Numbered from the stretch's first letter, positions 27,203 through 36,380 are shown. The stretch: DNA of 64,000 bases from Chitinophaga niabensis (GCF_900129465.1 NZ_FSRA01000001.1:744001-808000); one strand, 5' to 3'. Translations and numbers: made by a program. The notes: generated by a model not told the origin, from the letters alone.

Positions 27203-28741
27203 ATGAAAAATATTATCATAAGATCAATGGTTGTACTTGCTTTGTGTATGGTTGCAACATCATGCGGAAAGGATCTGCTGGACCAGAAAAATCCCAACTC
27301 CCTGGGCGCCGGAGAATTCTGGAAAACGGAGAGTGATGCACAGAAGGGTGTAAATGCTATTTACCATATGTTTTACCAGAACGGGGGATTTAACCGCTGG
27401 ATCTATTTCCGGCTGGACCTTACCTCGGATGAAGGTTTTAGTAACAGCCCATGGATAGAACTGGCAGACTGGACCCGTTTTAACTATATTAACTATAACT
27501 TCTGGGAAGGCAGCGTAAATACTTTCCGTGATATTTACAAGGCAATTTTCCGTTGTAACCAGGTGCTTGCGAATGTTCCGAACATTGAGTTCACGGATGC
27601 AAAGAAAAAGGATGCATTATTGGCAGAGGCCAAATTCCTCCGTGCTTTCTATTATTACTATGTAGCCATCTTATATGAAAATGTACCGGTGGTAACCACC
27701 CCGCAATCACCCGCAGATGCGCCTAAAGCCGGAACACTGGCTGATGTTTGGGCACAGGTGGAGAAAGACCTTACAGAGGCTGGTGCAGCATTACCTGAAC
27801 AATATACAGGCGACAATATCGGAAGGGCTACAAAAGGGGCTGCAATGGCGCTTTTGGGCAAAACATACATGCAGCAGAAAAAATGGCCGGAGGCTAAAAC
27901 AGCCCTTGACTACCTGGTGACCGGGGCAGGTAAGAACTATTATGACCTGGTTGCTTTTGTTGATAATTTCCGCGCTAATAATGAAAATAACAAAGAGTCT
28001 GTATTTGAAATACAGTTCTCAGATGCCAACAAAACCGGTGAAGGGGACGGGCCTTCTTCCAATATGGGATGTAACAGGGCACAGTTCTTTGCACCGCGCA
28101 GCATAGGCTGGTCCGATGGCCAGGCCCGTTATTGGATGGTGGATGAATTCAAGAAAGAAAGGACCATCGATAACAAGCTTGACCCACGTTTACAGTACAC
28201 ATTATTCTATCCTGCGCTTGAAGCTGATTTTGGTAATAAAACGTATGGCCGTAGCTGGGAGTGGGGTGCTAATGAGGCCTGGTTCAAAAAATATTCCCGT
28301 GATTACTACCGTAATAACGAGGATTATTTCAGCGAGGTCAATGTTCGCAATATCAGGTTTGCCGATGTGTTACTGATGTATGCAGAAGTGTTAAACGAAT
28401 TAGGGCAAACGGCAGATGCTTATCAGTATGTGAACAGGGTAAGGACCCGCTCCAATATGGCGAACCTCGCCGTTGCCTATCCGGCTATTGGTATTGATAA
28501 AACGCTTTTCAGGGAACGTTTAAAAGTTGAGCGGGCACTGGAACTTTGCGGAGAAAGTGTACGTTGGGCCGATCTGAAACGTTGGGGAGATCTTGATACG
28601 CAGGCAGCCGTTGATAAAGTAGCTGCACGCGATCCTGACTTTAAGAATTTTAAAGTGGGTAAAAATATCAGGCTGCCTATACCACTGTCAGAAATTCAGA
28701 ACAATCCAAATCTTACAGGTCATCAAAATGCAGGTTATTGA
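27203..28741 (+). CDS. SusD/RagB outer-membrane lipoprotein
   Basis: 512 residues with a lipoprotein signal (CMVATSCGKDLLDQKNPN). It shows the SusD pattern AEAKFLRAFYYYYVAILYENVP near residue 140 (read in two parts), GAAMALLGKTYMQQKKW, and the C-terminal FADVLLMYAEVLNELG and YVNRVRTR. It forms a glycan-binding lid on the preceding SusC. Its TGA overlaps the ATG of the next gene by one base (TGATG), so the BNR glycosidase is coupled to it. Confidence 0.93.
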   Translation: MKNIIIRSMVVLALCMVATSCGKDLLDQKNPNSLGAGEFWKTESDAQKGVNAIYHMFYQNGGFNRWIYFRLDLTSDEGFSNSPWIELADWTRFNYINYNFWEGSVNTFRDIYKAIFRCNQVLANVPNIEFTDAKKKDALLAEAKFLRAFYYYYVAILYENVPVVTTPQSPADAPKAGTLADVWAQVEKDLTEAGAALPEQYTGDNIGRATKGAAMALLGKTYMQQKKWPEAKTALDYLVTGAGKNYYDLVAFVDNFRANNENNKESVFEIQFSDANKTGEGDGPSSNMGCNRAQFFAPRSIGWSDGQARYWMVDEFKKERTIDNKLDPRLQYTLFYPALEADFGNKTYGRSWEWGANEAWFKKYSRDYYRNNEDYFSEVNVRNIRFADVLLMYAEVLNELGQTADAYQYVNRVRTRSNMANLAVAYPAIGIDKTLFRERLKVERALELCGESVRWADLKRWGDLDTQAAVDKVAARDPDFKNFKVGKNIRLPIPLSEIQNNPNLTGHQNAGY

Positions 28742-30396
28742 TGTGCGGCTTAATGAACCTTATTTTAACAGGTGTATTACTGGCTGCCTGCGGCAACAGT
28801 GAAGTGAATGGTCCTGCGGATAGTGTAAGGTCCCTGCCTTTCATTCCAGGGGCCAGGATAGCCTGGGACCATTCCACTTTGCAACAGGTGTCTGACCCTG
28901 CCAGTCCCAACAATTACAACGGGTATGCACGGATCAAACAGTTACAGGATAATTCGCTGATCGTCATCTATGAATCGGGTGGCAGTATCATGAGCCGGAA
29001 AAGTACGGATGAAGGGAAAACATGGGGTAATACTGTAATTGTAGCGGAAAAACCACCCGGCATCAATATGGCAGTGCCAGATCTGCTTGAATTGAAGGAC
29101 GGGAGTTTGCTGGCGATGTATAATCCAAGGCCTCATGCCATTGATCCCTCCAGGAAATTTGGCATCCGCATTAAGAAAAGCTATGATAAAGGAAACACCT
29201 GGAAAGATGAGCAGCTGTTGTACGAAGCCGGGTACCAGTTTGAAAACGGATGTTGGGAACCTGCAGCAGTGCAATTGCCCAATGGGGAAATTCAATTGTT
29301 CTTTGCGAACGAAGGGATCTATACCAGTTCATCAGAGCAGAACATATCCATGCTGCGTTCCACAGATAATGGCGCCACATGGAGCAGCGATCCGCAGATC
29401 GTAAGTTTCAGGCCCGGTTCCCGCGATGGGATGCCGGTACCTTTGCTGCTAAAAGGCAAGTCAACCGTTGTTTTTGCCATAGAGGATAATGGATTTACTA
29501 CATTCAAACCTTATACGATCCGAAATACTTTTTCGGAGAACTGGGCTTCCACTGTGGGAGCTTCCGGCAGCAACCGTTCATATGCATTGAAAGATAAGCT
29601 GAATGATCATATCTATGCCGGCGCACCATACATCGCACAGTTGAATACGGGCGAAACCATCCTTTCCTACCAGGCCCATGCAACCGATGGGCGTACAGAA
29701 CCTAATGCCGTTATGATGGTGGCAGTAGGTGATGAAAATGCCACAGGATTTAACAGGGTAACAGAACCATTTGTAATTCCGGTGAACAGATCAGGTCAAT
29801 GGAACAGTGTATGTGTTTTAAAGGACAATTCTGTAATTGCGGTTACCAGTACCAGGGCATTTTCCACATCCGGCAGAACAGAGGTCTGGATGATCAGGGG
29901 CCACATCATAAATGGGAATACCATTTTTGTTGGCCGGCAAACCAACAGCCAGGTCAATGCCGGCATCACGCATGATAATGAGCGTCTGCGTTTCCTGGCT
30001 AAAGTAAAAGACCAGCATGTAATTGATAATGAAGATGGGGTTACTTTTTTTATAGACGCACAGAATAAAAGCTATGAAAAACCACATACAGGCATATTTT
30101 CAGTGTCAGTATCGGCATCAGGCAATGTGGTTGTAAAAGAAGGGAAAAATGGTAGTTGGATTGCATTGCCGGATACTAAAGGCGTACAGGCGGTTTCCAG
30201 GAAAGGACCGGATGGTTATACCCTGGAAGTATCTGTACCATGGTTGATGTTAGGCGGGAAGCCGGGGGCTGGTGCCAGGATGGGTATAAACATTCAACTG
30301 AATGAAACGGAAACCGCAGGGCAGGCACCCATAAAAGAAGACGCAACAGGCTGTAATGCCAACGAGCCATTTAGCTGGCTATCCGAAAAATTATAA
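28741..30396 (+). CDS. BNR-repeat exo-glycosidase lipoprotein (GH33/GH93-like) with C-terminal CBM9-like domain
   Basis: 551 residues from the ATG at 28741, which overlaps the SusD stop. Lipobox TGVLLAAC near residue 17. Residues about 30-400 form a six-bladed propeller with three clear Asp boxes: SRKSTDEGKTW, KKSYDKGNTW and LRSTDNGATW. The beginning (IPGARIAWDHSTL, YARIKQLQDNSLIVIYE) recalls GH93 exo-arabinanases as much as GH33 sialidases, so I leave the activity open. The C-terminal 130 residues (DGVTFFIDAQNKSY to MGINIQLNETE) resemble a CBM9-type sandwich. It would act on the cell surface on the glycan taken up by this SusCD pair. Confidence 0.75.
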   Translation: MCGLMNLILTGVLLAACGNSEVNGPADSVRSLPFIPGARIAWDHSTLQQVSDPASPNNYNGYARIKQLQDNSLIVIYESGGSIMSRKSTDEGKTWGNTVIVAEKPPGINMAVPDLLELKDGSLLAMYNPRPHAIDPSRKFGIRIKKSYDKGNTWKDEQLLYEAGYQFENGCWEPAAVQLPNGEIQLFFANEGIYTSSSEQNISMLRSTDNGATWSSDPQIVSFRPGSRDGMPVPLLLKGKSTVVFAIEDNGFTTFKPYTIRNTFSENWASTVGASGSNRSYALKDKLNDHIYAGAPYIAQLNTGETILSYQAHATDGRTEPNAVMMVAVGDENATGFNRVTEPFVIPVNRSGQWNSVCVLKDNSVIAVTSTRAFSTSGRTEVWMIRGHIINGNTIFVGRQTNSQVNAGITHDNERLRFLAKVKDQHVIDNEDGVTFFIDAQNKSYEKPHTGIFSVSVSASGNVVVKEGKNGSWIALPDTKGVQAVSRKGPDGYTLEVSVPWLMLGGKPGAGARMGINIQLNETETAGQAPIKEDATGCNANEPFSWLSEKL

Positions 30397-30399
30397 TAA

Positions 30400-31512
30400 A
30401 TGATCAGTATGAAAAAAAATGACAACAGGTTTTTATTAGCAGCAATGATGGTGCTGGTATCATTCGGTTTCTATCAATGTGCGAACCAGAACCAGAAAGC
30501 TGAAGAAAAACAAACAACAAACGGCATATGGCCAGTTGAAAAAGCAAATGAATGGTATAAGAAATGGGGCTGGCTTCGTGGATGCGATTTTATACCAAGC
30601 ACCGCTATCAATCAGCTGGAAATGTGGCAGGCAGAAACATTTGATACCGCCACCATTAGCAGGGAGCTGGGGTATGCAGAAAGCATTGGCATGAATATCA
30701 TGAGGGTTTACCTGCACCATGCAGCCTGGGAAATAGACAAGGATGGCTTCAAAAAGAGGGTTGCCACCTATCTTGATATTGCAGAACGCCATGGGATAAA
30801 CACCTTGTTTGTTTTCTTCGATGATTGCTGGAACCCCACCTATCAAACGGGTACGCAGCCAGCACCCAAACCTGGCGTGCATAATTCAGGATGGGTACAG
30901 GATCCCGGAAATCTCTATAACGAGGATACTACCCTTGTAAAAGTACTGGAGGAATACGTGACGGATGTGCTAACCACTTTTAAAGACGATAAACGTATTG
31001 TGCTATGGGACCTGTACAATGAACCCGGGAACTCAAACAGAGGTGATAGCAGCATAGTACTACTGCAAAAGGTGTTTACCTGGGGCCGCGCGGTTAATCC
31101 AAGCCAGCCGCTTTCTGTAGGCGTATGGCGGAAAGACCTGAAAGCATTGAATGAGTTTCAGCTGAATAATTCAGACATCACCACCTATCACAACTATAAC
31201 GGGCCTGAGGAGCACCGGGAGGTGATCGATACCTTAAGGAAGAGAACGGGAAGGCCTTTGATCTGTACAGAATATATGGCCAGGAGGAACAACAGCCTGT
31301 TCAGTAACATTATGCCGATCCTGAAAGCAGAAAATGTTGGGGCTATCAATTGGGGGCTTGTTGAAGGCAAGACCAATACCATCTATGCCTGGGATACCCC
31401 AATACCGGATGGCAGCCAGCCTAAACTGTGGTTCCATGATATATTCAGAAAAGACGGAAGCCCTTATAAGCAATCAGAGGTTGATTCTATAAAGATGTTA
31501 ACAGGGAAGTAA
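30400..31512 (+). CDS. Clan GH-A glycoside hydrolase, probable lipoprotein
   Basis: 370 residues with an N-terminal hydrophobic segment ending at FYQC (probable lipidation site). TIM-barrel glycosidase features include NIMRVYLHHAAWEID, FVFFDDCWNP, the acid/base Glu in LYNEPGNS (E208) and the probable nucleophile in ICTEYMARR (E291), followed by GAINWGLVEGKTNT. This is the GH5-like arrangement; such proteins are often called beta-xylanases, but the specificity is not visible here. The start is the ATG 3 bases after the previous stop; a second ATG three codons later gives MKKNDN. Last gene of the two-component-controlled operon. Confidence 0.8.
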   Translation: MISMKKNDNRFLLAAMMVLVSFGFYQCANQNQKAEEKQTTNGIWPVEKANEWYKKWGWLRGCDFIPSTAINQLEMWQAETFDTATISRELGYAESIGMNIMRVYLHHAAWEIDKDGFKKRVATYLDIAERHGINTLFVFFDDCWNPTYQTGTQPAPKPGVHNSGWVQDPGNLYNEDTTLVKVLEEYVTDVLTTFKDDKRIVLWDLYNEPGNSNRGDSSIVLLQKVFTWGRAVNPSQPLSVGVWRKDLKALNEFQLNNSDITTYHNYNGPEEHREVIDTLRKRTGRPLICTEYMARRNNSLFSNIMPILKAENVGAINWGLVEGKTNTIYAWDTPIPDGSQPKLWFHDIFRKDGSPYKQSEVDSIKMLTGK

Positions 31513-31520
31513 TACAAAAA

Positions 31521-31550
31521 AGCCGTATAGATCATGTGATCTATACGGCT
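31521..31550. terminator. Bidirectional terminator hairpin
   Basis: A perfect 14-bp inverted repeat (AGCCGTATAGATCA and TGATCTATACGGCT) with a 2-base centre. It is preceded by a run of A and followed by TAAATATT. It lies between the converging glycosidase gene (plus) and the FMN oxidase gene (minus). The A-run gives a T-run on the minus strand, so it should work best for the oxidase transcript and probably for both. Confidence 0.85.
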
Positions 31551-31571
31551 TAAATATTATACACCTCTTTT

Positions 31572-32735
31572 CTATTTTGCTTCTCTTTGCACCAGGTATC
31601 TCTCCAGTTCCGCAGGAGTGTTACATCCTACCTGTGCCATCACTTGCGTCAATTGCTTTTTCAGGATAGCGATGGTATGGTCTCCGCCATTTTTTCCCAT
31701 AGCAGCAACGCCGTACATAAATGTTCTTCCCATAAAAGTGAACTGTGCCCCGGAAGCAATGGTACGGGCAATATCCGGCCCGGTCCTGATCCCGCTGTCC
31801 ATCATGATAGTGATCTTGTCCTTATACTTCGGTACAATCCTTTGCAGGGAGTGGATCGCTGATTCTCCGGCATCCAGCTGCCTGCCACCATGGTTGGAAA
31901 CAATAATACCATCCAGGCCCAGGCGGATGGCCGCTTCCGTATCCTGCTCTCCGGCAATGCCTTTGATCACCAGTTTACCCTTCCACATATCCCTGATGGG
32001 TTTTATTTTTTCTTCATCCAGCTTGCCATTGAAAGTTGCGTCCATAAATGCACCCAGCTTCTGCATGTTAAGACCTTTAGGCATATAGGGCTTCAGGATC
32101 TGGAAAGAAGGTTGCCCCTGTATCAGTGTATTGATAGCCCAATGCGGCCTGCCCATAATTTGCAGGATATTCCGAAGCGTCATGCGCGGAGGCATGGCCA
32201 GTCCATTCCTGATATCCCGGGGGCGGTAGCCAAAAGTAGGCACATCGCTGAGTATCACCAGTACAGGGCAATGTGCTGCTTCAGCCCGCTGAATGATCTT
32301 GTCCCGCAGGGAGTTCTCGGCAGGGTGGTAGAGCTGGTACCAGGCACGGCCTTCGGTAATTTCACTGATCCGCTCAATGGTACTGGTACTTACTGTACTT
32401 AAGATGAACGGAATATTATTTTCAAATGCAGATTTAGCAAGGATTTCCGGGGAGCCTGGCCATATCAGCCCCTGTAACCCAACGGGAGAGATGCCGAAAG
32501 GTGCATCGTATACATGGCCGAAAAGTTCCGTTTTCATATTAACGGGTTGTTGTTTCGCCAGGTAGTTAGGGATCAGTTCCACTTCGCGGATCTCCGAAGT
32601 GTTTTTATAAAGATTAACATCTTCATTACAGCCGCCATCGAGGTATTCAAAGGCGAACTTCGGGATACGGCTTTTGGCTTTTTTGATCAGGTCGTCCATG
32701 CCGGGATAACGTGGATCGTATGATTGTGTTTTCAT
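31572..32735 (-). CDS. FMN-dependent alpha-hydroxyacid oxidase/dehydrogenase
   Basis: About 387 residues from the ATG at 32735. The frame extends to 32804, but the family match starts at QSYDPRYPGMDDLIKKAKSR. It shows FMN and substrate-binding signatures of the lactate/glycolate oxidase family: FAFEYLDGGCNED, SPVGLQGLIWPG, LSTVSTSTIE, the catalytic His in VSNHGGRQLDAG and MMDSGIRTGPDIAR. It oxidises an L-2-hydroxyacid such as lactate or glycolate to the keto acid. It is transcribed away from an AraC regulator, which may control it. No signal peptide, so cytoplasmic or membrane-associated. Confidence 0.88.
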   Translation of the reverse strand: MKTQSYDPRYPGMDDLIKKAKSRIPKFAFEYLDGGCNEDVNLYKNTSEIREVELIPNYLAKQQPVNMKTELFGHVYDAPFGISPVGLQGLIWPGSPEILAKSAFENNIPFILSTVSTSTIERISEITEGRAWYQLYHPAENSLRDKIIQRAEAAHCPVLVILSDVPTFGYRPRDIRNGLAMPPRMTLRNILQIMGRPHWAINTLIQGQPSFQILKPYMPKGLNMQKLGAFMDATFNGKLDEEKIKPIRDMWKGKLVIKGIAGEQDTEAAIRLGLDGIIVSNHGGRQLDAGESAIHSLQRIVPKYKDKITIMMDSGIRTGPDIARTIASGAQFTFMGRTFMYGVAAMGKNGGDHTIAILKKQLTQVMAQVGCNTPAELERYLVQREAK

Positions 32736-32850
32736 GCGATAAAGATAACCTCTCGGGGGAATGAGGAATGTAAGTGTATTCGCCTTAATTTGCACTATCT
32801 TCACATATATTGTCGCTTTTTAGGATTTTTTAATATCATTATAGTATCAA

Positions 32851-33738
32851 TTGAATATTCATCTTTTAAAGATCCCTTTAACACAGGAGCATTCTTTCAG
32901 CGTCCGGTACGATGTGGTGCCGCATTTTTATGATAAGTGGCATTATCACCCGGAGATAGAATTGGTGTACATCATAAAAGGATCAGGGCAGTTATTCATT
33001 GGCGATAACGTAGGTCATTTTGAAAGTGGCGATATGTTGTTGTTAGGCAGCGGCCTGCCACATTTATGGCGCAGCGATGAAAAGTTCCTGAAGAAAGGCT
33101 CTTCCTTAAAAGTGGAGGCGATCGTTATCCATTTTTTACCCGGTTGTTTTGGCGAACACTTCTTTGCATTACCGGAAAACCAGTCCATTGCCAGGTTGCT
33201 GGAAAAGGCAGGGCAGGGGATCAGGATCAAAGCAACTGCAAAGGCTCGCGTAAGTGATATGATGAAGAAATTGCTGCCCGCCAAACGTGCGGAACGTATC
33301 ATCGGGTTGATGCAGATCCTGCATACGATCGCTTTCTCTAAAGATACCAAACCGGTATGCAGCAAGGGGTTGTTGTTTGAATATAGCCCTATGGAAACAG
33401 AAAGGCTGAATAATATCTACCAGTACATCCTCAATAATTTTTCCAGGCAGATCAGCCTGCAGGAGATCGCGGAAGTGGCACACCTGAGTGAGCAATCGTT
33501 CTGCCGGTATTTTAAATCAAGGGTCAGGAAAACGTTTTCTGAGTTCCTGATAGAGATCAGGATAGGGAAGGCCTGTAAACTGCTGGCAGAAACCAATAAA
33601 AGCGTGGCAGAGATCTGTTACGATTGCGGGTATAACAGTTTCTCCAATTTCAACAGGCATTTTAAATCCATTACGGGCAAAACGCCATTGGCGCACAGGA
33701 AGTATTATATGGACAGGCAGGAGCCGGTTTTAGGGTAA
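32851..33738 (+). CDS. AraC-family regulator with N-terminal cupin
   Basis: 295 residues. A stop codon lies three codons upstream and no ATG occurs before the conserved cupin, so the start is the TTG at 32851. The cupin sensing domain has DKWHYHPEIELVYIIKGSG and GDMLLLGSGLPHLW. The C-terminal double helix-turn-helix has ISLQEIAEVAHLSEQSFCRYF and VAEICYDCGYNSFSNFNRHF. It is a paralogue of the AraC protein at 51912-52808. It is divergent from the FMN oxidase gene with 115 bases between them, and a strong terminator follows it. Effector unknown. Confidence 0.9.
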   Translation: MNIHLLKIPLTQEHSFSVRYDVVPHFYDKWHYHPEIELVYIIKGSGQLFIGDNVGHFESGDMLLLGSGLPHLWRSDEKFLKKGSSLKVEAIVIHFLPGCFGEHFFALPENQSIARLLEKAGQGIRIKATAKARVSDMMKKLLPAKRAERIIGLMQILHTIAFSKDTKPVCSKGLLFEYSPMETERLNNIYQYILNNFSRQISLQEIAEVAHLSEQSFCRYFKSRVRKTFSEFLIEIRIGKACKLLAETNKSVAEICYDCGYNSFSNFNRHFKSITGKTPLAHRKYYMDRQEPVLG

Positions 33739-33766
33739 AATCTTGCCAGGGATATGAATCCTATTC

Positions 33767-33807
33767 AACCGATTCGTTTTGAATTCAAAACGAATCGGTT
33801 TTTTTTT
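33767..33807 (+). terminator. Strong Rho-independent terminator after the AraC gene
   Basis: A perfect 34-base palindrome from 33767 to 33800 (AACCGATTCGTTTTGAA and its complement) runs into nine T residues (33799-33807). It lies 28 bases after the stop of the AraC gene. This is a textbook intrinsic terminator. Confidence 0.93.
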
Positions 33808-33844
33808 GATTATTAGCGTCCACCTGGCTCAATGGTTATATTGT

Positions 33845-33972
33845 CCTATATCACTCCTATATCGCTGTTCCAGCATTCCTATATCCCTCCTATGGCATTC
33901 CTATATCCAAACGATATAGGAATGCTGGTAGAATGATATAGGAATGAGCTTTCAGCGATATAGGGATATAGG
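33845..33972. repeat. Array of phased CCTATATC / GATATAGG repeats
   Basis: CCTATATC occurs at 33845, 33856, 33878 and 33900, with a variant CCTATGGC at 33889. All these starts fall on an 11-base period. The complement GATATAGG occurs at 33913, 33935 and 33957 (22-base steps) and again at 33965. The two halves face each other: GCATTCCTATATC (33895-33907) pairs perfectly with 33913-33925 around a 5-base loop, CCAGCATTCCTATATC (33870-33885) matches the complement of 33913-33928, and CCTATATCGCTG (33856-33867) matches the complement of 33953-33964. The array fills the gap between the AraC terminator and the next gene. It could be a protein-binding array, a folding RNA leader or a palindromic repeat element; function unknown. 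Confidence 0.85.
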
Positions 33973-34043
33973 AATCAGGGGATAGGATAGCGGTTTCCCG
34001 GAAAAGGGGGAAAAGGAGGGGAATTATCCTATTTTTAGGTTCT

Positions 34044-35249
34044 ATGCGTTCCTTATCCCTCCTCCTGCTACTTTCCTGCTTAAACGGCCTCTTATCAGCC
34101 AAAGTGCTCCATACAGGTCAGGGGCAGCCTTATACAGATCTTACCGCTGCTGCAAAAGCCGCCGCTCCCGGCGATACCATCCTCGTACATACCGGTACCT
34201 ACCGGGGTGATCAGTCTCTCGGCAGTCTGCAGGGGACAGCTAAAAAATGGATCTGCATCATTGCAGAGAAGAACGTATTATTTGAAGGAGGTACTGCTGC
34301 CTGGAGAGGCAGCGATCTGGCCTACCTGCACATAGAAGGATTTGTATTTGCCGGACAGACAGGCAACGGACTCAACATAGATGATGGTGCTACATACGAA
34401 ACACCCACACATCATATCAGATTCCGCCAGTGTATTTTCCGCGATATGGCCGCTACAGGTAACAACGATCTGCTGAAACTTTCAGGGGCAGATGATCTTA
34501 TCATTGAGCAATGTACCTTCCTCAACGGTTCTAAAGGAGGAAGCGGCATTGATATGGTCGGTTGCCATAACAGTGTTATTAGGCAATGCCGCTTTGAGAA
34601 CATGGGGTCTAATGCCGTGCAAATGAAGGGAGGCAGCAGCAACATACGCGTGGAGGGCTGTGTATTTAAGCATGCAGGCAGCAGGGCTATCAATCTCGGC
34701 GGTAGCACAGGGCAGGCTTTTTTCAGGCCAGCTGACGCTACCTGGGAGGCAGCTGACCTGAAAGTTCATAGCAATGTATTTATCGGCGCAGAAGTGCCTA
34801 TAGCCTTTGTTGGGTGTATCCGGTCAGAGGTAATGAACAATACGCTCTATAAACCAGGCAGATGGGCGATCCGTATTTTGCAGGAGAACAGGGATACGGC
34901 GCGTTTTGTGAAATGTAGCGATAATGTTTTCAGGAACAATATAATTTGCCTGGATGACAGAGTGAGTGTGGCTTGCAGTATTGGCCCCGGCACCGAACCG
35001 GAAAGTTTTACTTTCTCTAATAACCTCTGGTTTCATAAGGGTAACATTTCTCCACAATTACCATCTATAGAAAGCAATAGTATAACTGGCAAAGATCCGT
35101 TGTTCAGGAATGCGGATAAAGAAGATTTTGCTATAACCGGCAAAAGTCCTGCTGCAGGTACCGGGTACAGATCACAATACCCGCAGAAGGACCATGCCGG
35201 AAAAAAATTCTTATCTGCCCGGGCAATAGGGGCCTATGAAATAAAATAG
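34044..35249 (+). CDS. Exported right-handed parallel beta-helix protein
   Basis: 401 residues with a signal peptide (about 1-19, LSLLLLLSCLNGLLSA). It opens with the common beta-helix start HTGQGQPYTDLTAAAKAAAP (read as one motif) and GDTILVHTGTYRG. Repeated coils follow, such as HIRFRQCIFRDMA, LIIEQCTFLNGS, SVIRQCRFENMG and IRVEGCVFKHAG. This fold is shared by polysaccharide lyases (PL6-like), pectinases and surface carbohydrate-binding proteins. I see no diagnostic catalytic residues, so lyase activity is only possible. It stands alone between the repeat array and a converging gene six bases away. Confidence 0.8.
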   Translation: MRSLSLLLLLSCLNGLLSAKVLHTGQGQPYTDLTAAAKAAAPGDTILVHTGTYRGDQSLGSLQGTAKKWICIIAEKNVLFEGGTAAWRGSDLAYLHIEGFVFAGQTGNGLNIDDGATYETPTHHIRFRQCIFRDMAATGNNDLLKLSGADDLIIEQCTFLNGSKGGSGIDMVGCHNSVIRQCRFENMGSNAVQMKGGSSNIRVEGCVFKHAGSRAINLGGSTGQAFFRPADATWEAADLKVHSNVFIGAEVPIAFVGCIRSEVMNNTLYKPGRWAIRILQENRDTARFVKCSDNVFRNNIICLDDRVSVACSIGPGTEPESFTFSNNLWFHKGNISPQLPSIESNSITGKDPLFRNADKEDFAITGKSPAAGTGYRSQYPQKDHAGKKFLSARAIGAYEIK

Positions 35250-35255
35250 TCACAC

Positions 35256-36380
35256 TTATTTCAGCAAGGCCTTCAGTTTCTCTTCCAGCTCTTCTCCCCG
35301 GAGATTTTTAGCAACAATCTTTCCGTTAGGGTCGATCAGGAAATTCTGCGGAATGGCACGCACCTGGTAGAGTTTGGCAGCTGCATTATTCCAAAACTGC
35401 AGGTCTGATACCTGCACCCAGGGTAAACCATCTTTCTCAATAGCAGCAAGCCATGCCGCCTTTTTGCCCGGCTGGTCCAGCGAAACGCCCAGTACTGTAA
35501 AGTTCTTATCTGCATACGCATGAAAAGCTTTCACCACGTTAGGATTTTCAGCCCGGCAGGGTCCGCACCAGGAAGCCCAGAAATCCAGCAGTACATACTT
35601 GCCCCTGAAATCGGAAAGTTTAACCGGCTTATCGTTCACATCCTGCTGCGAAAAATCAGGAGCAATTGCCCCGATCGAAAGTGGTCCCAGATCATAGAGT
35701 GTTTTCGCAAATTCCCTGGCAGTTCTGGTACTGCGTACGGAAGGGGAGAGTGTTTTGAAAACTGGCTCAATGTGTGGCACATCTACATCTTTACCAGCCA
35801 CTTCTATCAAAGCCTCCAGGCTGATGTAGGAATCCGGATGCTGACGGATAAAAACATATTTAAGTGAATCTGTTTCTTTTGCTGCCGCACGATATCCTTT
35901 CATCAGTGAATCCATAAATTTCGGGTCCTTTTTTTGCTGATCTGAAGCAGCGAGGTAGCTGGAATTGATACTTTGAGTTATCCGTTCCAGGGGAGGTAAT
36001 ACAACCTGTTTATAAAAGTGGTGATCACGGTTCACAGGCCCTCCTTTGATCTTGGCATTTTTAATCAAGTCATTGCCGGCAATTTCAGTAGAACCTTTTT
36101 CCAGGTAGAGGTCCAGAACATCTGCAGTTTTCTCCCATTTAGTGATGCCCTGCCCGCTATGATCAATGAGCACATGTACTTTCGAGGGTTCATCCAACTG
36201 ACCGCTGAACCGGAAAGTATTTTTTTGTATTTCGGCAGAATCCAGTACCTGTTGATTAGTCCAGCCATAGTCTTTGATCAGATATGCCTTCGCCGGTTTT
36301 TTGAGTTTATTAAGTTTAATGGTCAGTGTGTATTCGTTGGATTGTGCAAACAGTGCTGCGAATAGAAGTAATACTTTCAT
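35256..36380 (-). CDS. TlpA-like thioredoxin-fold oxidoreductase with N-terminal DUF4369
   Basis: 374 residues with a signal sequence (about 1-15). The N-terminal part (YTLTIKLNKLKKPAKAYLIK, FRFSGQLDEPSKVHVLID) matches DUF4369. The C-terminal domain is AhpC/TlpA type: APDFSQQDVNDKPVKLSDF, DFWASWCGPCRAENP with the CxxC, and VRAIPQNFLIDPNGKIV with the cis-Pro. It is a periplasmic thiol-disulfide oxidoreductase. It lies directly after the second ECF-linked SusCD pair on the same strand, an arrangement seen often in Bacteroidota, but a terminator hairpin stands between them. Confidence 0.88.
   Translation of the reverse strand: MKVLLLFAALFAQSNEYTLTIKLNKLKKPAKAYLIKDYGWTNQQVLDSAEIQKNTFRFSGQLDEPSKVHVLIDHSGQGITKWEKTADVLDLYLEKGSTEIAGNDLIKNAKIKGGPVNRDHHFYKQVVLPPLERITQSINSSYLAASDQQKKDPKFMDSLMKGYRAAAKETDSLKYVFIRQHPDSYISLEALIEVAGKDVDVPHIEPVFKTLSPSVRSTRTAREFAKTLYDLGPLSIGAIAPDFSQQDVNDKPVKLSDFRGKYVLLDFWASWCGPCRAENPNVVKAFHAYADKNFTVLGVSLDQPGKKAAWLAAIEKDGLPWVQVSDLQFWNNAAAKLYQVRAIPQNFLIDPNGKIVAKNLRGEELEEKLKALLK

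Larger units (their letters stand above)
33739..34043. other. 305-base intergenic region: terminator plus repeat array
   Basis: No gene is supported here. The first part holds the AraC terminator and the middle holds the phased repeat array. The last 70 bases are purine-rich (AAAAGGAGGGG near 34012-34021) and lead to the ATG at 34044. I see no convincing -33/-7 promoter; TATTTTTA near 34030 is a poor match. Confidence 0.7.

Noticed and set aside
32736..32804. Longer N-terminus of the FMN oxidase starting at 32804
   Set aside because: Family similarity begins after the ATG at 32735, and the extra 23 residues would cover most of the promoter region shared with the AraC gene.
33845..33972. Repeat array as a CRISPR
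   Set aside because: Units are only 8 bases, occur in both orientations, have no regular unique spacers of 25-40 bases and no cas genes nearby.
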